Position numbers and translations under genes: made by a program | The notes under the pieces: generated by a model | Database searches by the model: none | What the model was told of the DNA's origin: nothing | What the model saw: only the letters and a program-made list of their open reading frames with translations | Origin: Thiodiazotropha sp040506975 | GTDB lineage: Bacteria > Pseudomonadota > Gammaproteobacteria > Chromatiales > Chromatiaceae | DNA: 64,000 nt | NCBI GenBank assembly: GCA_965211775.1 | Contig: OZ242974.1 | Location: forward strand, 2,418,001 to 2,482,000 | Direction of reading: 5' to 3' | In this document: one piece after another, positions 45,772 to 55,145 of the stretch | Layout: each line of letters starts with the position of its first letter | Position numbering within the stretch: the stretch's first letter is position 1

Positions 45772-46767
45772 ATGGTACAGATAGCACTCATGCCCCAGAT
45801 TCAGGGGGATAAGCTCAAATCCCCAATCCCCGCAGAAGGGGGCGACCTTGTCACGCAGATCAGTGCAAATGGGGAGATTATAGGGGCTACATTCGATCAG
45901 GCCTTACAGGAAATGCTGATGGCTCAGGGTGAACAGGGCGTTCTGTTTCTTTCGTTTGCGACGTCAACAGCAGAGCCCCTTCAACCACAGACTATAACGC
46001 CTCGGGATGGCGGGGTTTTGCCGCTGCAGCTCCAGTTGGACGGCAAGCCTTTGCCGCTTCTGATATCCCAACAGCAGGCGGCATTGGCCGAACCGGCGCT
46101 GGATGGTGCGGTACAACTGAAGCCGCTTAAGTCACAACCACAATTGATGCAACCCGAATTCCTGATCCAGCGACTGATCGAAAACGGTCAGTCTCAGCCA
46201 CTGAAACTGCAGCTGCGTGAAGTGGGTGCGCAGCTGTTGGATTCTGGACGATCTGTAGAGAGCACCGGGCAGTTGTCCGCACTTTCACTGCAACTGCCGG
46301 TCAACTCATCCACGGGTATGCGGCCATCTATCGTCATGCCTCTGGATATTCCCGTCGGTCAGGCGGGATGGGACAGAGCGGTGGGAGAGCGAATCCAGTG
46401 GATGGTCGGTCAGAACATCCAACAGGCGGAAATCAAGTTGAATCCACCCCAACTTGGGCCGCTGGAGATAAAGATTTCACTGCAGAATGATCAGACCAGC
46501 GTCACCTTTGTCGCCCCTCAAGCGCCTACGCGAGAAGCCCTTGAGGCCTCGATTCCGCGACTACGGGAGCTGTTTGGTGAAATCAATCTCAATCTCGCCA
46601 ATGTGGATGTGGGACAGCAACAGGCAGGTGAATCGGCCCATGACAGGAGAGCCGGACCTGACAGTAACGGTACGATCGGCAGTGATTCGTCGAGCCCTGA
46701 CCAGACTCGGGAACAAGGTCAAACATGGATAATGGGTGGTGATGGCCTTTTGGATACCTACGCCTAG
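45772..46767 (+). CDS. FliK-like flagellar hook-length control domain protein
   Basis: About 331 residues from ATG 45772, which has AGCAGG upstream; the frame is open back to 45685. The C-terminal 120 residues match the FliK hook-length domain: RIQWMVGQNIQQAEIKLNPP, LGPLEIKI, VTFVA and the helix REALEASIPRLRELF. The N-terminal part is Gln/Leu/Pro-rich, as in FliK. No other flagellar gene is near, so this may be an orphan FliK homologue or a type III-secretion-like ruler protein. Confidence 0.8.
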   Translation: MVQIALMPQIQGDKLKSPIPAEGGDLVTQISANGEIIGATFDQALQEMLMAQGEQGVLFLSFATSTAEPLQPQTITPRDGGVLPLQLQLDGKPLPLLISQQQAALAEPALDGAVQLKPLKSQPQLMQPEFLIQRLIENGQSQPLKLQLREVGAQLLDSGRSVESTGQLSALSLQLPVNSSTGMRPSIVMPLDIPVGQAGWDRAVGERIQWMVGQNIQQAEIKLNPPQLGPLEIKISLQNDQTSVTFVAPQAPTREALEASIPRLRELFGEINLNLANVDVGQQQAGESAHDRRAGPDSNGTIGSDSSSPDQTREQGQTWIMGGDGLLDTYA

Positions 46768-47010
46768 CATCCAACCTTCGCTCACCTACCGACGACGAAT
46801 TCCTCTGTTGTGAGGATATTCGCGGTTATGCCGTGAAAAAAGCAGGATACGAACCCTGTTATCTCCAGGATACCCTCTCAATATCGTTATTTGATAGGTT
46901 ATTGATCAAAACTGCCGCATCTATACCCCTGTTCTTACATTTTGGCTATTTCAAACTGGACTGCAGTAGGCGAGAATGGGTGTCTGAGAGGAGGAACTAC
47001 GGAACGTCTG

Positions 47011-47298
47011 ATGCGATTCATAAAACTCTTTATAGTCATACTGATCATGATGCTGGGTGCGGTCTTCACTGTACTCAATGCAGACCCTGTAGAAATTAAT
47101 TACTATTTTGGTCGTCGGGACCTCCCTTTGTCATTGATACTGACCATCGCCTTGGGGTTGGGTGTGATCTTGGGTGTCCTGGCCGGAATGGGTAGAGTAT
47201 TGGGTCTTAAGCGGGAAATACACTCACTTAAAAGGCGCAGTCAAATGGTGAGTGAAGAGGTCAACAATCTTCGCGCCTTACCCTTGAAGGAGCAGTGA
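47011..47298 (+). CDS. lapA: Lipopolysaccharide assembly protein A (LapA, DUF1049)
   Basis: 95 residues from ATG 47011. Two membrane helices (FIVILIMMLGAVFTVLN near the start and SLILTIALGLGVILGVLAG) flank the conserved NADPVEINYYFG loop; a short coiled coil ends the protein. LapA binds LapB and takes part in FtsH-dependent control of LpxC. The longer frame upstream (from 46942) lacks family similarity. GGAGG lies about 16 bases upstream, a little far, so the start has some doubt. Confidence 0.9.
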   Translation: MRFIKLFIVILIMMLGAVFTVLNADPVEINYYFGRRDLPLSLILTIALGLGVILGVLAGMGRVLGLKREIHSLKRRSQMVSEEVNNLRALPLKEQ

Positions 47299-47388
47299 GG
47301 GTTGCAATGTTCTTTACATGCCATGCCTTAACCCAAGCAGTAACCCATCATCGGCATTACGCTGCCGGTGTGGTTGTTGAGGTGTCCG

Positions 47389-48576
47389 GTGATTGAGCTG
47401 CTGCTCTTGTTGCTGCCTGTAGCCGCTGCCTCCGGTTGGTATACGGCACGGCGCGGTGTGTCCAGAAAAAAACAGAAGCAGCAACCGCAGATCGCGCCGG
47501 TCTATTTCAAAGGCCTCAATTATCTGCTGAACGAACAGCCCGACAAGGCAATCGATCTGTTCATCGAATTGCTGGATGTGGATAGTGATACGGTAGAGAC
47601 CCATCTTGCCTTGGGTAACCTGTTTCGTCGGCGGGGTGAAGTGGATCGAGCTATCCGTATTCATCAAAACCTGATAGCCAGACCCAGTTTGAATCGCGAG
47701 CAGCGAGCCCAGGCCTTGCTTGAATTGGGTCAAGACTATATGCGGGCAGGCCTGTTCGATCGTGCCGAAAACCTGTTCCTTGAATTAACCGAACTCAAAA
47801 TCTACAACGAGCAGGCCTACATTTATCTGTTGGAGATCTATCAACAGGAGAAAGAGTGGCAACGATGCCTTGATGTTGCTGATAAGATCTCTGTGTCCCA
47901 CTTTCCGTCACTACCGAATGCGGTTGCCCACTTCTATTGTGAATTGGCTGAGCAGATGTTGAGCCAGCAGAATATCTCCGCTGCGGAAGGTTATCTCAAG
48001 CGTGCTCAACAGGTTCAACGAAACAATGTACGCGCTTTACTTTTGCAGGCCGAGATCGATTATACCCGGGGTGATTGTCGATCGGTGGTAAAGTTGCTGC
48101 AGCAGGTCGAGGAGAACGAACCCATCTATCTTTCCGAGGTTCTGCCCAGGCTTGTCGAATGCTATAAGCAACTCGGCAGACAGCATGAATTGTTCGAATA
48201 CCTGCAACAGTTGTATCAGCGTCACCACTGCACGGAAGCAATGATGATTCTCTCCGAGATGATTGTCGAAAAAGAGGGTGAGAGTGCGGCTGTGGATGCC
48301 ATGCTCAGACATCTGGAAGAGGCGCCTGATCTAAAAGGCCTGGAGCGTTTAGTGAGACTGAATCTGCAGCGCAGCGAGGAGAGTCCCAAGGAGGCTTTGG
48401 AGGTGCTGTTGATATCCGTGATGAAACTATTGGAAAAACAACCGGCCTATCAGTGTGATCACTGTGGCTTCACGGCAAAAAAACTGCATTGGCACTGTCC
48501 CAGCTGCAAGAGATGGGGCGAAATAAAACCCCAGCAGGGGCTGACGCGCAGCTTTAATGCCAACGCAGTGACATGA
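47389..48576 (+). CDS. lapB: Lipopolysaccharide assembly protein B (LapB/YciM)
   Basis: 395 residues from GTG 47389, which has GAGG 7 bases upstream and gives the typical start MIELLLLLLPVAAASGW. One membrane helix, then TPR repeats (including the RDLF-like LGNLFRRRGEVDRAIRIHQNL), and a C-terminal rubredoxin-type zinc site CDHCGF...CPSCKRWG. It adapts LpxC to FtsH for degradation, balancing LPS and phospholipid. It follows lapA and precedes pyrF, the conserved order. Confidence 0.95.
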   Translation: MIELLLLLLPVAAASGWYTARRGVSRKKQKQQPQIAPVYFKGLNYLLNEQPDKAIDLFIELLDVDSDTVETHLALGNLFRRRGEVDRAIRIHQNLIARPSLNREQRAQALLELGQDYMRAGLFDRAENLFLELTELKIYNEQAYIYLLEIYQQEKEWQRCLDVADKISVSHFPSLPNAVAHFYCELAEQMLSQQNISAAEGYLKRAQQVQRNNVRALLLQAEIDYTRGDCRSVVKLLQQVEENEPIYLSEVLPRLVECYKQLGRQHELFEYLQQLYQRHHCTEAMMILSEMIVEKEGESAAVDAMLRHLEEAPDLKGLERLVRLNLQRSEESPKEALEVLLISVMKLLEKQPAYQCDHCGFTAKKLHWHCPSCKRWGEIKPQQGLTRSFNANAVT

Positions 48577-48627
48577 CAATCGATCCGAATCCCCGGATCC
48601 CGTATTCAGATAGAAGGTGGAATATAC

Positions 48628-49335
48628 ATGAACAGCAGTGATTCCAGGGTCATTGTGGCACTCGATTATTCGCGGCAGGATAGAGCCCTGGCTCTTGTCG
48701 ATCGCTTGGATCCCTCACTCTGCCGACTCAAGGTGGGCAAGGAGACGTTTACACGCATCGGTCCCTCTTTCATCGAGGTGTTGAGGGGGCGCGGTTATGA
48801 GGTCTTTCTCGATCTGAAGTTTCATGATATTCCAAACACTGTGGCGGCAGCCTGTGATGCGGCGGCAGATCTTGGTGTGTGGATGATGAATCTACATGCG
48901 TCTGGTGGCCGCAGAATGATGGAGGCAGCCAGGGAACGTCTGGAGTCCAGAAGTAATCGTCCACTCCTGATTGCGGTTACCATTCTTACCAGTTTGACCG
49001 GGGAGGAGATTCATGAGGTCGGTTTTTCCGGCGATCCCGCGGATAATGTCTCACGCCTGGCGAAGCTGACACAACAGTCAGGGTTGGATGGTGTTGTCTG
49101 TTCTCCCCGGGAAGCTGAAATATTGCGTGGGGATCTGGGGCATGATTTTCTCCTTGTCACCCCCGGTGTCCGCCCCAAGCAAGCGATCCAGGACGATCAA
49201 CGGCGCGTGATGACTCCCGCGGATGCGATAATTTCCGGGTCGAGTTACCTGGTGGTGGGCAGGCCGATTACCGCCGCTGCCGATCCCATCCAGGCACTGC
49301 AGTCGATCAATCTGGAGATTGCAGCCAACCTGTGA
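48628..49335 (+). CDS. pyrF: Orotidine 5'-phosphate decarboxylase
   Basis: 235 residues; last step of UMP synthesis. Catalytic motif DLKFHDIPNTV near residue 66 and a phosphate-binding loop PGVRP (TPGVRPK). It begins VIVALDYS. Ribosome binding site AGAAGGTGG precedes the ATG. Third gene of the lapA-lapB-pyrF group. Confidence 0.97.
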   Translation: MNSSDSRVIVALDYSRQDRALALVDRLDPSLCRLKVGKETFTRIGPSFIEVLRGRGYEVFLDLKFHDIPNTVAAACDAAADLGVWMMNLHASGGRRMMEAARERLESRSNRPLLIAVTILTSLTGEEIHEVGFSGDPADNVSRLAKLTQQSGLDGVVCSPREAEILRGDLGHDFLLVTPGVRPKQAIQDDQRRVMTPADAIISGSSYLVVGRPITAAADPIQALQSINLEIAANL

Positions 49336-49348
49336 AAGTCCGATGGCT

Positions 49349-49380
49349 GGAGCCTATTGAATAGTGTTAACAGGCCCTAG
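49349..49380. repeat. Short palindromic intergenic repeat, copy B
   Basis: Reads GGAGCCTATTGAATAGTG then TTAACAGGCCCTAG, between pyrF and galU. The right arm is the best conserved part of the family (AGTGTTRACAGGCYCTA). Confidence 0.55.
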
Positions 49381-49519
49381 GTTGTTCAGTTTTATATATG
49401 GGACCCTTTCAAGGAACCTCTATGTTAGGATGCCTTGTGCCATATTGAATCTGGTGGTTCGTCTGTGCGCGGGTAATTGAATGGCACGTTTATATATATA
49501 AGGACCTATAGGAGTGGTA

Positions 49520-50401
49520 ATGAAAAAGATACGCAAGGCGGTTTTTCCTGTTGCCGGGATGGGCACCCGTTTTCTACCCGCGACCAAGGCCAACCCCAAA
49601 GAGATGCTGCCGATAGTCGACAAGCCGCTGATTCAATATGCCGCTGAGGAGGCGGAGGAGGCAGGCGTAACATCTCTGGTATTTGTTACAGGCAGGAACA
49701 AGCGCTCCATTCCCGATCACTTCGACAAGGCGTATGAATTGGAGAGTGAACTGAAGGAGGCAGGGAAGACCACGCTGTTACAGAAGGTGCAAAATGTCCT
49801 GCCAGCGGATGTGAGCTGCATCTATCTCAGACAGGCGGAGGCCCTTGGGCTTGGGCATGCGGTTTTGTGTGCAGAACCGGTGGTGGCGGATGAACCATTT
49901 GCGGTCATCCTTGCGGATGACCTGATCCGTGGCGAAGATGGTGTTGGTGCTATCGCACAGATGGCCAAGGTTTATGAACGTTACCAATGTAGTGTGATAT
50001 TGGTTGAAGAAGTACCACAAGAGGAGACTGGCAAATACGGTATCGTGGAGGTGGAGAATGATGATGGCGAGACTGCGATCATGACCTCCATTGTGGAAAA
50101 GCCAAAGCCGGAGGATGCGCCATCCAACCTTGCAGTGGTCGGCCGCTATATCCTCACGCCTCGCATCTTCGAGCTGATCAAGGAGACTGGACGGGGCGCC
50201 GGAGGCGAAATCCAGCTGACTGACGCCATTGCCGAGTTGTTGAAGTACGAAAAGGTTCGGGCCTATCGGGTGAAAGGTAAGCGCTATGACTGCGGAAGTA
50301 AGCTCGGCTATCTTGAGGCGACTGTCGAATATGGCTTGTCACATCAGGAGCTTGGTGATGATTTTCGTATGTATCTCAATGGGTTATCAAAGGAATTGTG
50401 A
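49520..50401 (+). CDS. galU: UTP-glucose-1-phosphate uridylyltransferase
   Basis: Makes UDP-glucose for EPS, LPS and other glycans. About 293 residues from ATG 49520 with AGGAG 5 bases upstream; GTG 49514 is in the ribosome binding site and rejected. Motifs: PVAGMGTRFLPATKA, KEMLPIVDKPLIQY, VFVTGRNK and ILADDLI. It stands alone between repeat copy B and a bidirectional terminator. Confidence 0.96.
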   Translation: MKKIRKAVFPVAGMGTRFLPATKANPKEMLPIVDKPLIQYAAEEAEEAGVTSLVFVTGRNKRSIPDHFDKAYELESELKEAGKTTLLQKVQNVLPADVSCIYLRQAEALGLGHAVLCAEPVVADEPFAVILADDLIRGEDGVGAIAQMAKVYERYQCSVILVEEVPQEETGKYGIVEVENDDGETAIMTSIVEKPKPEDAPSNLAVVGRYILTPRIFELIKETGRGAGGEIQLTDAIAELLKYEKVRAYRVKGKRYDCGSKLGYLEATVEYGLSHQELGDDFRMYLNGLSKEL

Positions 50402-50430
50402 AAAAAGGCCGCATTGCGGCGGCCATTTTT
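50401..50430. terminator. Bidirectional terminator between galU and tRNA-Glu
   Basis: AAAAAAGGCCGC, loop ATTGC, GCGGCCATTTTT-type hairpin with an A run on the left and T run on the right. It serves galU (plus) and the tRNA gene (minus). Confidence 0.85.
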
Positions 50431-50435
50431 CCAGC

Positions 50436-50510
50436 TGGTACTCCCTAGGGGATTCGAACCCCTGTTACCGGCGTGAGAGGCCAGCGTCCTAACCACTAGA
50501 CGAAGGGAGC
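50436..50510 (-). tRNA. tRNA-Glu (anticodon CTC)
   Basis: A 75-nt gene on the minus strand with an encoded CCA. Acceptor stem GCTCCCT/AGGGAGT, anticodon stem CTGGC/GCCGG with loop CTCTCAC giving anticodon CTC, and T arm with GGTTCGAATCC. All arms pair. Confidence 0.95.
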
Positions 50511-50687
50511 AGTTTCTCACGAAAGGCGGTATTATACTGACTTGGTTGCCAGGCTCAATCACCTGGTTAAAAAAATAGTTCAGTGGTCGTACCCTTGAAA
50601 CAAGCTGCCAAGTGGCTGAAATCAAAGTTCTCCGGATTGATCAGCAATTCCACTCTCCCTGCCGGATCGGATAGAAGAGGCTCAGAG

Positions 50688-51983
50688 ATGCCTACCGTCA
50701 TTGCGCGGGATGATCACACTATCTCCCGTGCGAATATCAGTCGAAACGCGATAAGAGTCCTCACGAAGTTAAAAAGTGCCGGTTACGAGGCTTACCTGGT
50801 GGGTGGGGGTGTGCGTGATCTGCTACTTGGCCGGGAACCCAAGGATTTCGACGTGGCTACCAGCGCCCTGCCGGAGGAGGTCAAGTCGGTTTTTAAAAAC
50901 TGTCGATTGATTGGCAGACGTTTTCGTCTTGCCCACGTCTACTTCGGTCGGGAGATTATAGAAGTCGCAACATTTCGCAGTAACCGGCAGCCTTCTCAGG
51001 ATGGAGAGCGCCAGTTAGAGAACGGTATGATACTGCGAGACAATGTCTACGGTACCCTTGATGAGGATGCCCAGCGACGGGATTTCACCATCAATGCGCT
51101 CTACTATGATGTAGGTGATTTTACGGTGATAGATTTCGCTGATGGCATGTCGGATCTTCAGCATGGAGTGATACGTCTGCTGGGTGATGTGGAGAGTCGT
51201 TTCAGGGAGGATCCGGTGCGTCTGCTGCGAGCTGTGCGATTTGCCGCCAAACTGGGATTTATCATCGATCCGGCAACTGAATCCCCAATGCGAAGATTGG
51301 CGCCACTGCTGAAGGATGTACCTTCAGCCAGGCTCTATGAAGAGGTGTTGAAACTCTTCCTCGGTGGTTCAGCGTTGGAATCCTTTGAGAAGCTACGCCA
51401 CTACGGACTGTTTGGGCAACTCTTTCCAGCGACCGAAGAGGCGCTTTCCCACGAAGATCACGATTTTTCCATTACCTTCGTCAATCGGGGATTGAACAAT
51501 ACCGATACACGCCTACAGCAGGATAAATCTGTCACCCCGGCCTTCCTTTTTGCGGTGTTGTTATGGGAGCCGGTAAGGCTTGGCTACGAGGCGCTGCTGG
51601 CACAGGATGTTCAACCTGTGGAGGCGCTGCAGACAGTGGCCAACGATGTCCTGAGTGACCAGCTCAAGCATGTATCCATACCCAAGCGATTCAGTTATCC
51701 GATGCGTGATATCTGGCAATTGCAACCACGCTTTGAGCAACGCCAGGGAAAAAGACCCTATCGTCTTTTAAGCCATCCCAGATTTCGCGCGGCATACGAT
51801 TTTCTCCTGCTCCGCGCCGAGGCGGGTGAAGTTGAACTCGAACTCTCCAATTGGTGGACCGAATTCCAGCGTGCCAATAGTCAGCAAAAGCAAAGTATGA
51901 CCGAGCAGAGTCGGCGTGGCAGAAGACGTCACAGGAAAAGGCGATCCAGTAAAAACAAGAGCAACAATCCGGGCGATGAGTAA
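50688..51983 (+). CDS. pcnB: Poly(A) polymerase I
   Basis: 431 residues from ATG 50688, chosen because PcnB homology begins at ARDDHTISRANIS and AGAGG lies upstream; the frame is open to a GTG at 50583. The nucleotidyltransferase core has VGGGVRDLLLG and KDFDVATSA. Then RRDFTINALYYD and RFREDPVRLLRAVRF follow, the class II tRNA-nucleotidyltransferase/PAP signatures. The C-terminal tail is basic (RRGRRRHRKRRSSK), typical for RNA binding. It adds A tails that promote RNA decay. It overlaps folK by 8 bases. Confidence 0.95.
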   Translation: MPTVIARDDHTISRANISRNAIRVLTKLKSAGYEAYLVGGGVRDLLLGREPKDFDVATSALPEEVKSVFKNCRLIGRRFRLAHVYFGREIIEVATFRSNRQPSQDGERQLENGMILRDNVYGTLDEDAQRRDFTINALYYDVGDFTVIDFADGMSDLQHGVIRLLGDVESRFREDPVRLLRAVRFAAKLGFIIDPATESPMRRLAPLLKDVPSARLYEEVLKLFLGGSALESFEKLRHYGLFGQLFPATEEALSHEDHDFSITFVNRGLNNTDTRLQQDKSVTPAFLFAVLLWEPVRLGYEALLAQDVQPVEALQTVANDVLSDQLKHVSIPKRFSYPMRDIWQLQPRFEQRQGKRPYRLLSHPRFRAAYDFLLLRAEAGEVELELSNWWTEFQRANSQQKQSMTEQSRRGRRRHRKRRSSKNKSNNPGDE

Positions 51984-52476
51984 GGTTCAATCAGTAATTG
52001 CCTATATTGGTTTGGGCAGTAATCTGGACAATCCCACCCGACAGGTTGAGACTGCACTGCGGGAACTCACTGCATTAAAGCACTCGACCTTGCTCGCGCA
52101 TTCATCATTGTATAAAACACGACCGGTTGGCCCACAGAACCAACCATATTACATCAATGCAGTCGCTTCGTTGGCAACCACACTGGATGCCGATGAACTG
52201 CTGGATCAACTGCAGGCGATTGAACAGACCCATCGACGGGTTCGTGGAACTGAGCGCTGGGGACCGCGTACCCTTGACCTCGATCTGTTGATATTCGGTG
52301 AGGCGATGATCGACACACCCCGCCTGCGGGTCCCCCATCCTGAGATGGCTGACAGGGCGTTTGTCCTGTGGCCGTTAAGTGAGATAGCTCCGATCGGTAT
52401 GGACATACCTGGCATGGGTAGGTTGCAGGATATGTTGCGGATACTGTCGGGAGAGGGTATTGAACGATTGGATTGA
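51976..52476 (+). CDS. folK: 2-amino-4-hydroxy-6-hydroxymethyldihydropteridine pyrophosphokinase
   Basis: 166 residues from ATG 51976, giving the normal start before AYIGLGSNLDNP. Motifs: KTRPVGPQNQPYYINAVA and the signature RWGPRTLDLDLLIFG. It transfers pyrophosphate to the pterin in folate synthesis. The longer upstream frame inside pcnB is rejected. Confidence 0.96.
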   Translation: MSKVQSVIAYIGLGSNLDNPTRQVETALRELTALKHSTLLAHSSLYKTRPVGPQNQPYYINAVASLATTLDADELLDQLQAIEQTHRRVRGTERWGPRTLDLDLLIFGEAMIDTPRLRVPHPEMADRAFVLWPLSEIAPIGMDIPGMGRLQDMLRILSGEGIERLD

Positions 52477-53119
52477 AAAGCCAAATTTCATTGTTGTTGA
52501 AGGGCCGATCGGCGTTGGAAAGACCAGTCTGGCACATCGACTGGCAAACCATTTTGGCAGTGAGATGTTACTTGAAGGGGCGGAAGAGAACCCTTTTCTG
52601 CATCGTTTCTACAATAATCCGCGGGAGGCCGCATTGCCGGCGCAACTCTTTTTTCTGTTTCAGCGCAGTCGTCAATGGAATCATTTGTCACAGGGCGATT
52701 TGTTCCGGCAATACCTGATCGCAGATTTTATGCTTGAAAAGGATCGCCTTTTCGCACAAATCAATCTTGACAACGATGAGCTGCAACTCTATGAGCAGGT
52801 ATATGAGCGACTGACATTGGAGGCGCCGCCACCTGAACTGGTCGTCTATCTTCAGGCGCCTGTTGATGTGCTGATGAAACGTATCAAACAGCGCGCCAGA
52901 CCGGTGGAACATAAAATCGAGTCCGGTTATTTACAACAACTTTGTGATGCCTATGCCGATTTCTTCCACTATTACGATCGATCACCGATACTGATCGTAA
53001 ATGCTGCCGAGATCAATCCACTGCAAAATGAGGAACACTTTCAATTGCTGCTGGAGCATATCTGTGAAAGCGGTGCGGATAGGCGCCGCTATTTGAATCT
53101 TACCGGCTTTTCCCTCTGA
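52460..53119 (+). CDS. Deoxynucleoside kinase (deoxyadenosine/deoxyguanosine kinase type)
   Basis: 219 residues from a TTG start overlapping folK by 17 bases, with GGAGAGGG upstream. P-loop EGPIGVGKTS near residue 14, LEGAEENPFL, a FLFQRSRQW segment and a lid with KRIKQRARPVE. It salvages deoxynucleosides. Such a kinase between folK and panB is a frequent gammaproteobacterial and betaproteobacterial arrangement. Confidence 0.9.
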   Translation: MNDWIEKPNFIVVEGPIGVGKTSLAHRLANHFGSEMLLEGAEENPFLHRFYNNPREAALPAQLFFLFQRSRQWNHLSQGDLFRQYLIADFMLEKDRLFAQINLDNDELQLYEQVYERLTLEAPPPELVVYLQAPVDVLMKRIKQRARPVEHKIESGYLQQLCDAYADFFHYYDRSPILIVNAAEINPLQNEEHFQLLLEHICESGADRRRYLNLTGFSL

Positions 53120-53122
53120 AAC

Positions 53123-53150
53123 AGGGCTGTTATCTCAGTTGACAAGCCCT
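53123..53150. repeat. Short palindromic intergenic repeat, copy C (divergent)
   Basis: Begins AGGGCT and ends AGCCCT with GTTGACA inside, just after the kinase stop. It can fold as a hairpin and might also act as a weak terminator. Confidence 0.4.
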
Positions 53151-53289
53151 GGGGATGGTCCCACTGCAAACACTTCACGAACAGTGTCAACAAGCTATAT
53201 ACTGATTCCGACTGCCTGGTCTACCACAAATCTTAAGCGTTGAGACACTTAACATTGTAGTGATTGTTGGTGTTGACGTACCTATAATT

Positions 53290-53322
53290 CTAGGGCTGAT
53301 TGAATTAGTGTTACAGGCCCTG
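53290..53322. repeat. Short palindromic intergenic repeat, copy D
   Basis: CTAGGGCTGATTGAATTAGT followed by GTTACAGGCCCTGG; both arms are present (AGGGCTG with CAGGCCCT). It lies about 40 bases upstream of panB. Confidence 0.55.
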
Positions 53323-53358
53323 GTACGGGCCAGTTTTGAGTGAGCTTAGCGAGACAAT

Positions 53359-54159
53359 ATGAGCAAAAAAAATATAACCGTCAGAAGTTTGCTGGAGATG
53401 AAATCTGCCGGTGAGAAGATCTGTGTATTGACCAGCTACGATGCCAGCTTCACCCGTCTTATTGAAGATGCGGGAGTTGAGGTGATTCTCGTCGGTGATT
53501 CTCTCGGTATGGTGATCCAGGGGCAAGAGAGTACCCTGCCGGTGACCTTGGATGAGATGATCTACCATACACGCAATGCGGCAAGAGCCAGGGAAAACTC
53601 CCTGCTGGTGGCAGATATGCCATTCATGAGTTATCGCTCTCCGAGTTTGGCCATGGAATCCGCGGGCAGGCTGATGAAGGAGGGCGGTGCCCATATGGTC
53701 AAACTTGAAGGTGGTACGCCTCAGCTGGAGGCGATTCGCCAGCTGGCATCCCAGGGAATCCCTGTCTGTGGACACCTTGGCCTGTTACCGCAATCCGTAC
53801 ATAAGCTTGGTGGGTATCGTGTGCAGGGGCGGGAACAGCGGGATGCAAGCCTGATCCGTGAAGACGCCAGACTTTTGCAGGATGCGGGCGTCGATATGCT
53901 GGTTCTGGAGTGTGTGCCGGATCAGTTGGCTGCGCAGGTCGCTACCGAGTTGAGCATACCTGTGATCGGTATTGGCGCAGGCCCCGATTGTGATGGGCAG
54001 GTGTTGGTGCTGTATGACATGCTGGGTATCAATCCGCATCCACCCCGTTTCGTGAAGAACTTTCTACAATCCGGCAGGACCATCCAAGAAGCACTCAAGG
54101 CCTATGTGGATGCCGTTAAATCGGGTGATTTCCCAACGGCTGAACACAGTTATAAATGA
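53359..54159 (+). CDS. panB: 3-methyl-2-oxobutanoate hydroxymethyltransferase
   Basis: 266 residues; makes ketopantoate. Motifs: VLTSYDASFTRLIEDAGVE, VGDSLGMV, DMPFMSY, EGG near VKLEGG and HLGLLPQSV. First gene of panBCD. Confidence 0.97.
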   Translation: MSKKNITVRSLLEMKSAGEKICVLTSYDASFTRLIEDAGVEVILVGDSLGMVIQGQESTLPVTLDEMIYHTRNAARARENSLLVADMPFMSYRSPSLAMESAGRLMKEGGAHMVKLEGGTPQLEAIRQLASQGIPVCGHLGLLPQSVHKLGGYRVQGREQRDASLIREDARLLQDAGVDMLVLECVPDQLAAQVATELSIPVIGIGAGPDCDGQVLVLYDMLGINPHPPRFVKNFLQSGRTIQEALKAYVDAVKSGDFPTAEHSYK

Positions 54160-54167
54160 GGCGCGGG

Positions 54168-55013
54168 ATGGAGACGATTACCGACGTTGAAACATTGCGT
54201 AAACGCATTGGAAGCTGGCGCAGGGCCGGCGAGAAAATCGGATTTGTGCCCACCATGGGAAATCTGCATGAGGGGCATCTGGCGCTGGTTGAAGTGGCCG
54301 GAAACCGCTGTGATCGAAGTGTGGTGAGCATTTTTGTCAACCCAATGCAGTTTGGCGAGGGCGAAGATTATGAAAGTTACCCCCGTACCCTGGAACAGGA
54401 TCAGGGCATACTTGAACAGGCCGGTGTGGATCTGCTCTTTGCCCCGTCGGTGACAACCATCTATCCTCAGGGGAACCAGGCGCAAACCCGGGTGGAGGTG
54501 CCCGAAATCTCCGATATCCTTTGTGGTGCCAGCCGTCCGGGCCATTTTGTCGGTGTCTCTACAGTCGTTTGCAAACTCTTCAACTATGTACAACCGGATA
54601 TAGCGGTGTTCGGGGAGAAGGATTATCAACAATTAATGGTGATCCGGCGTATGGTTGCCGACTTGGCGATACCTGTCGAAATCCTAGGATTGCCGACTGT
54701 CAGAGAGGCGGATGGACTGGCCAAGAGCTCCCGCAACAGCTATCTTTCAGCGGATGAGAGGAAGCAGGCGCCACAACTCTTCGAAATCCTCAAGAAAACC
54801 GCAGAGTTATTGAGGGATGGTGAACGGAATTACGGTCTTCTGGAGGAAAATGGTCTCGATCTGCTGCGATCTGCAGGCTTTCGGCCGGATTATTTCACTA
54901 TTCGTCAGGCACGGGATCTGACGACCCCCGCTGGGGATGAACAGAATTTAGTGATTCTGGCGGCTGCATATATGGGAACTACACGACTGATAGATAATCT
55001 AAATGCTGCATAG
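54168..55013 (+). CDS. panC: Pantothenate synthetase
   Basis: 281 residues from ATG 54168, which has GAGG 6 bases upstream; an in-frame ATG at 54156 overlaps the panB stop (ATGA) and cannot be excluded. Motifs: FVPTMGNLHEGHLALV (HIGH-like), FVNPMQFG, RPGHFVGVSTVV, and KSSRNSYLS. It joins pantoate and beta-alanine using ATP. Confidence 0.96.
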   Translation: METITDVETLRKRIGSWRRAGEKIGFVPTMGNLHEGHLALVEVAGNRCDRSVVSIFVNPMQFGEGEDYESYPRTLEQDQGILEQAGVDLLFAPSVTTIYPQGNQAQTRVEVPEISDILCGASRPGHFVGVSTVVCKLFNYVQPDIAVFGEKDYQQLMVIRRMVADLAIPVEILGLPTVREADGLAKSSRNSYLSADERKQAPQLFEILKKTAELLRDGERNYGLLEENGLDLLRSAGFRPDYFTIRQARDLTTPAGDEQNLVILAAAYMGTTRLIDNLNAA

Positions 55014-55145
55014 CAACATATTTTTATTGATAGGTGGGGCAAGATTGCGGATAATTGGCCGTTCCCATGTTCGGGCAGCCTTGGGTCGATCTGAATCGGG
55101 ACAATGGTTAACATAGACATTCATCCAGAATAGGGCACGAAATCC

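Noticed and set aside
46833..47099. An 88-codon frame between the FliK-like gene and lapA
   Set aside because: It overlaps lapA in another frame, has no domain, and its composition is unlike a real protein.
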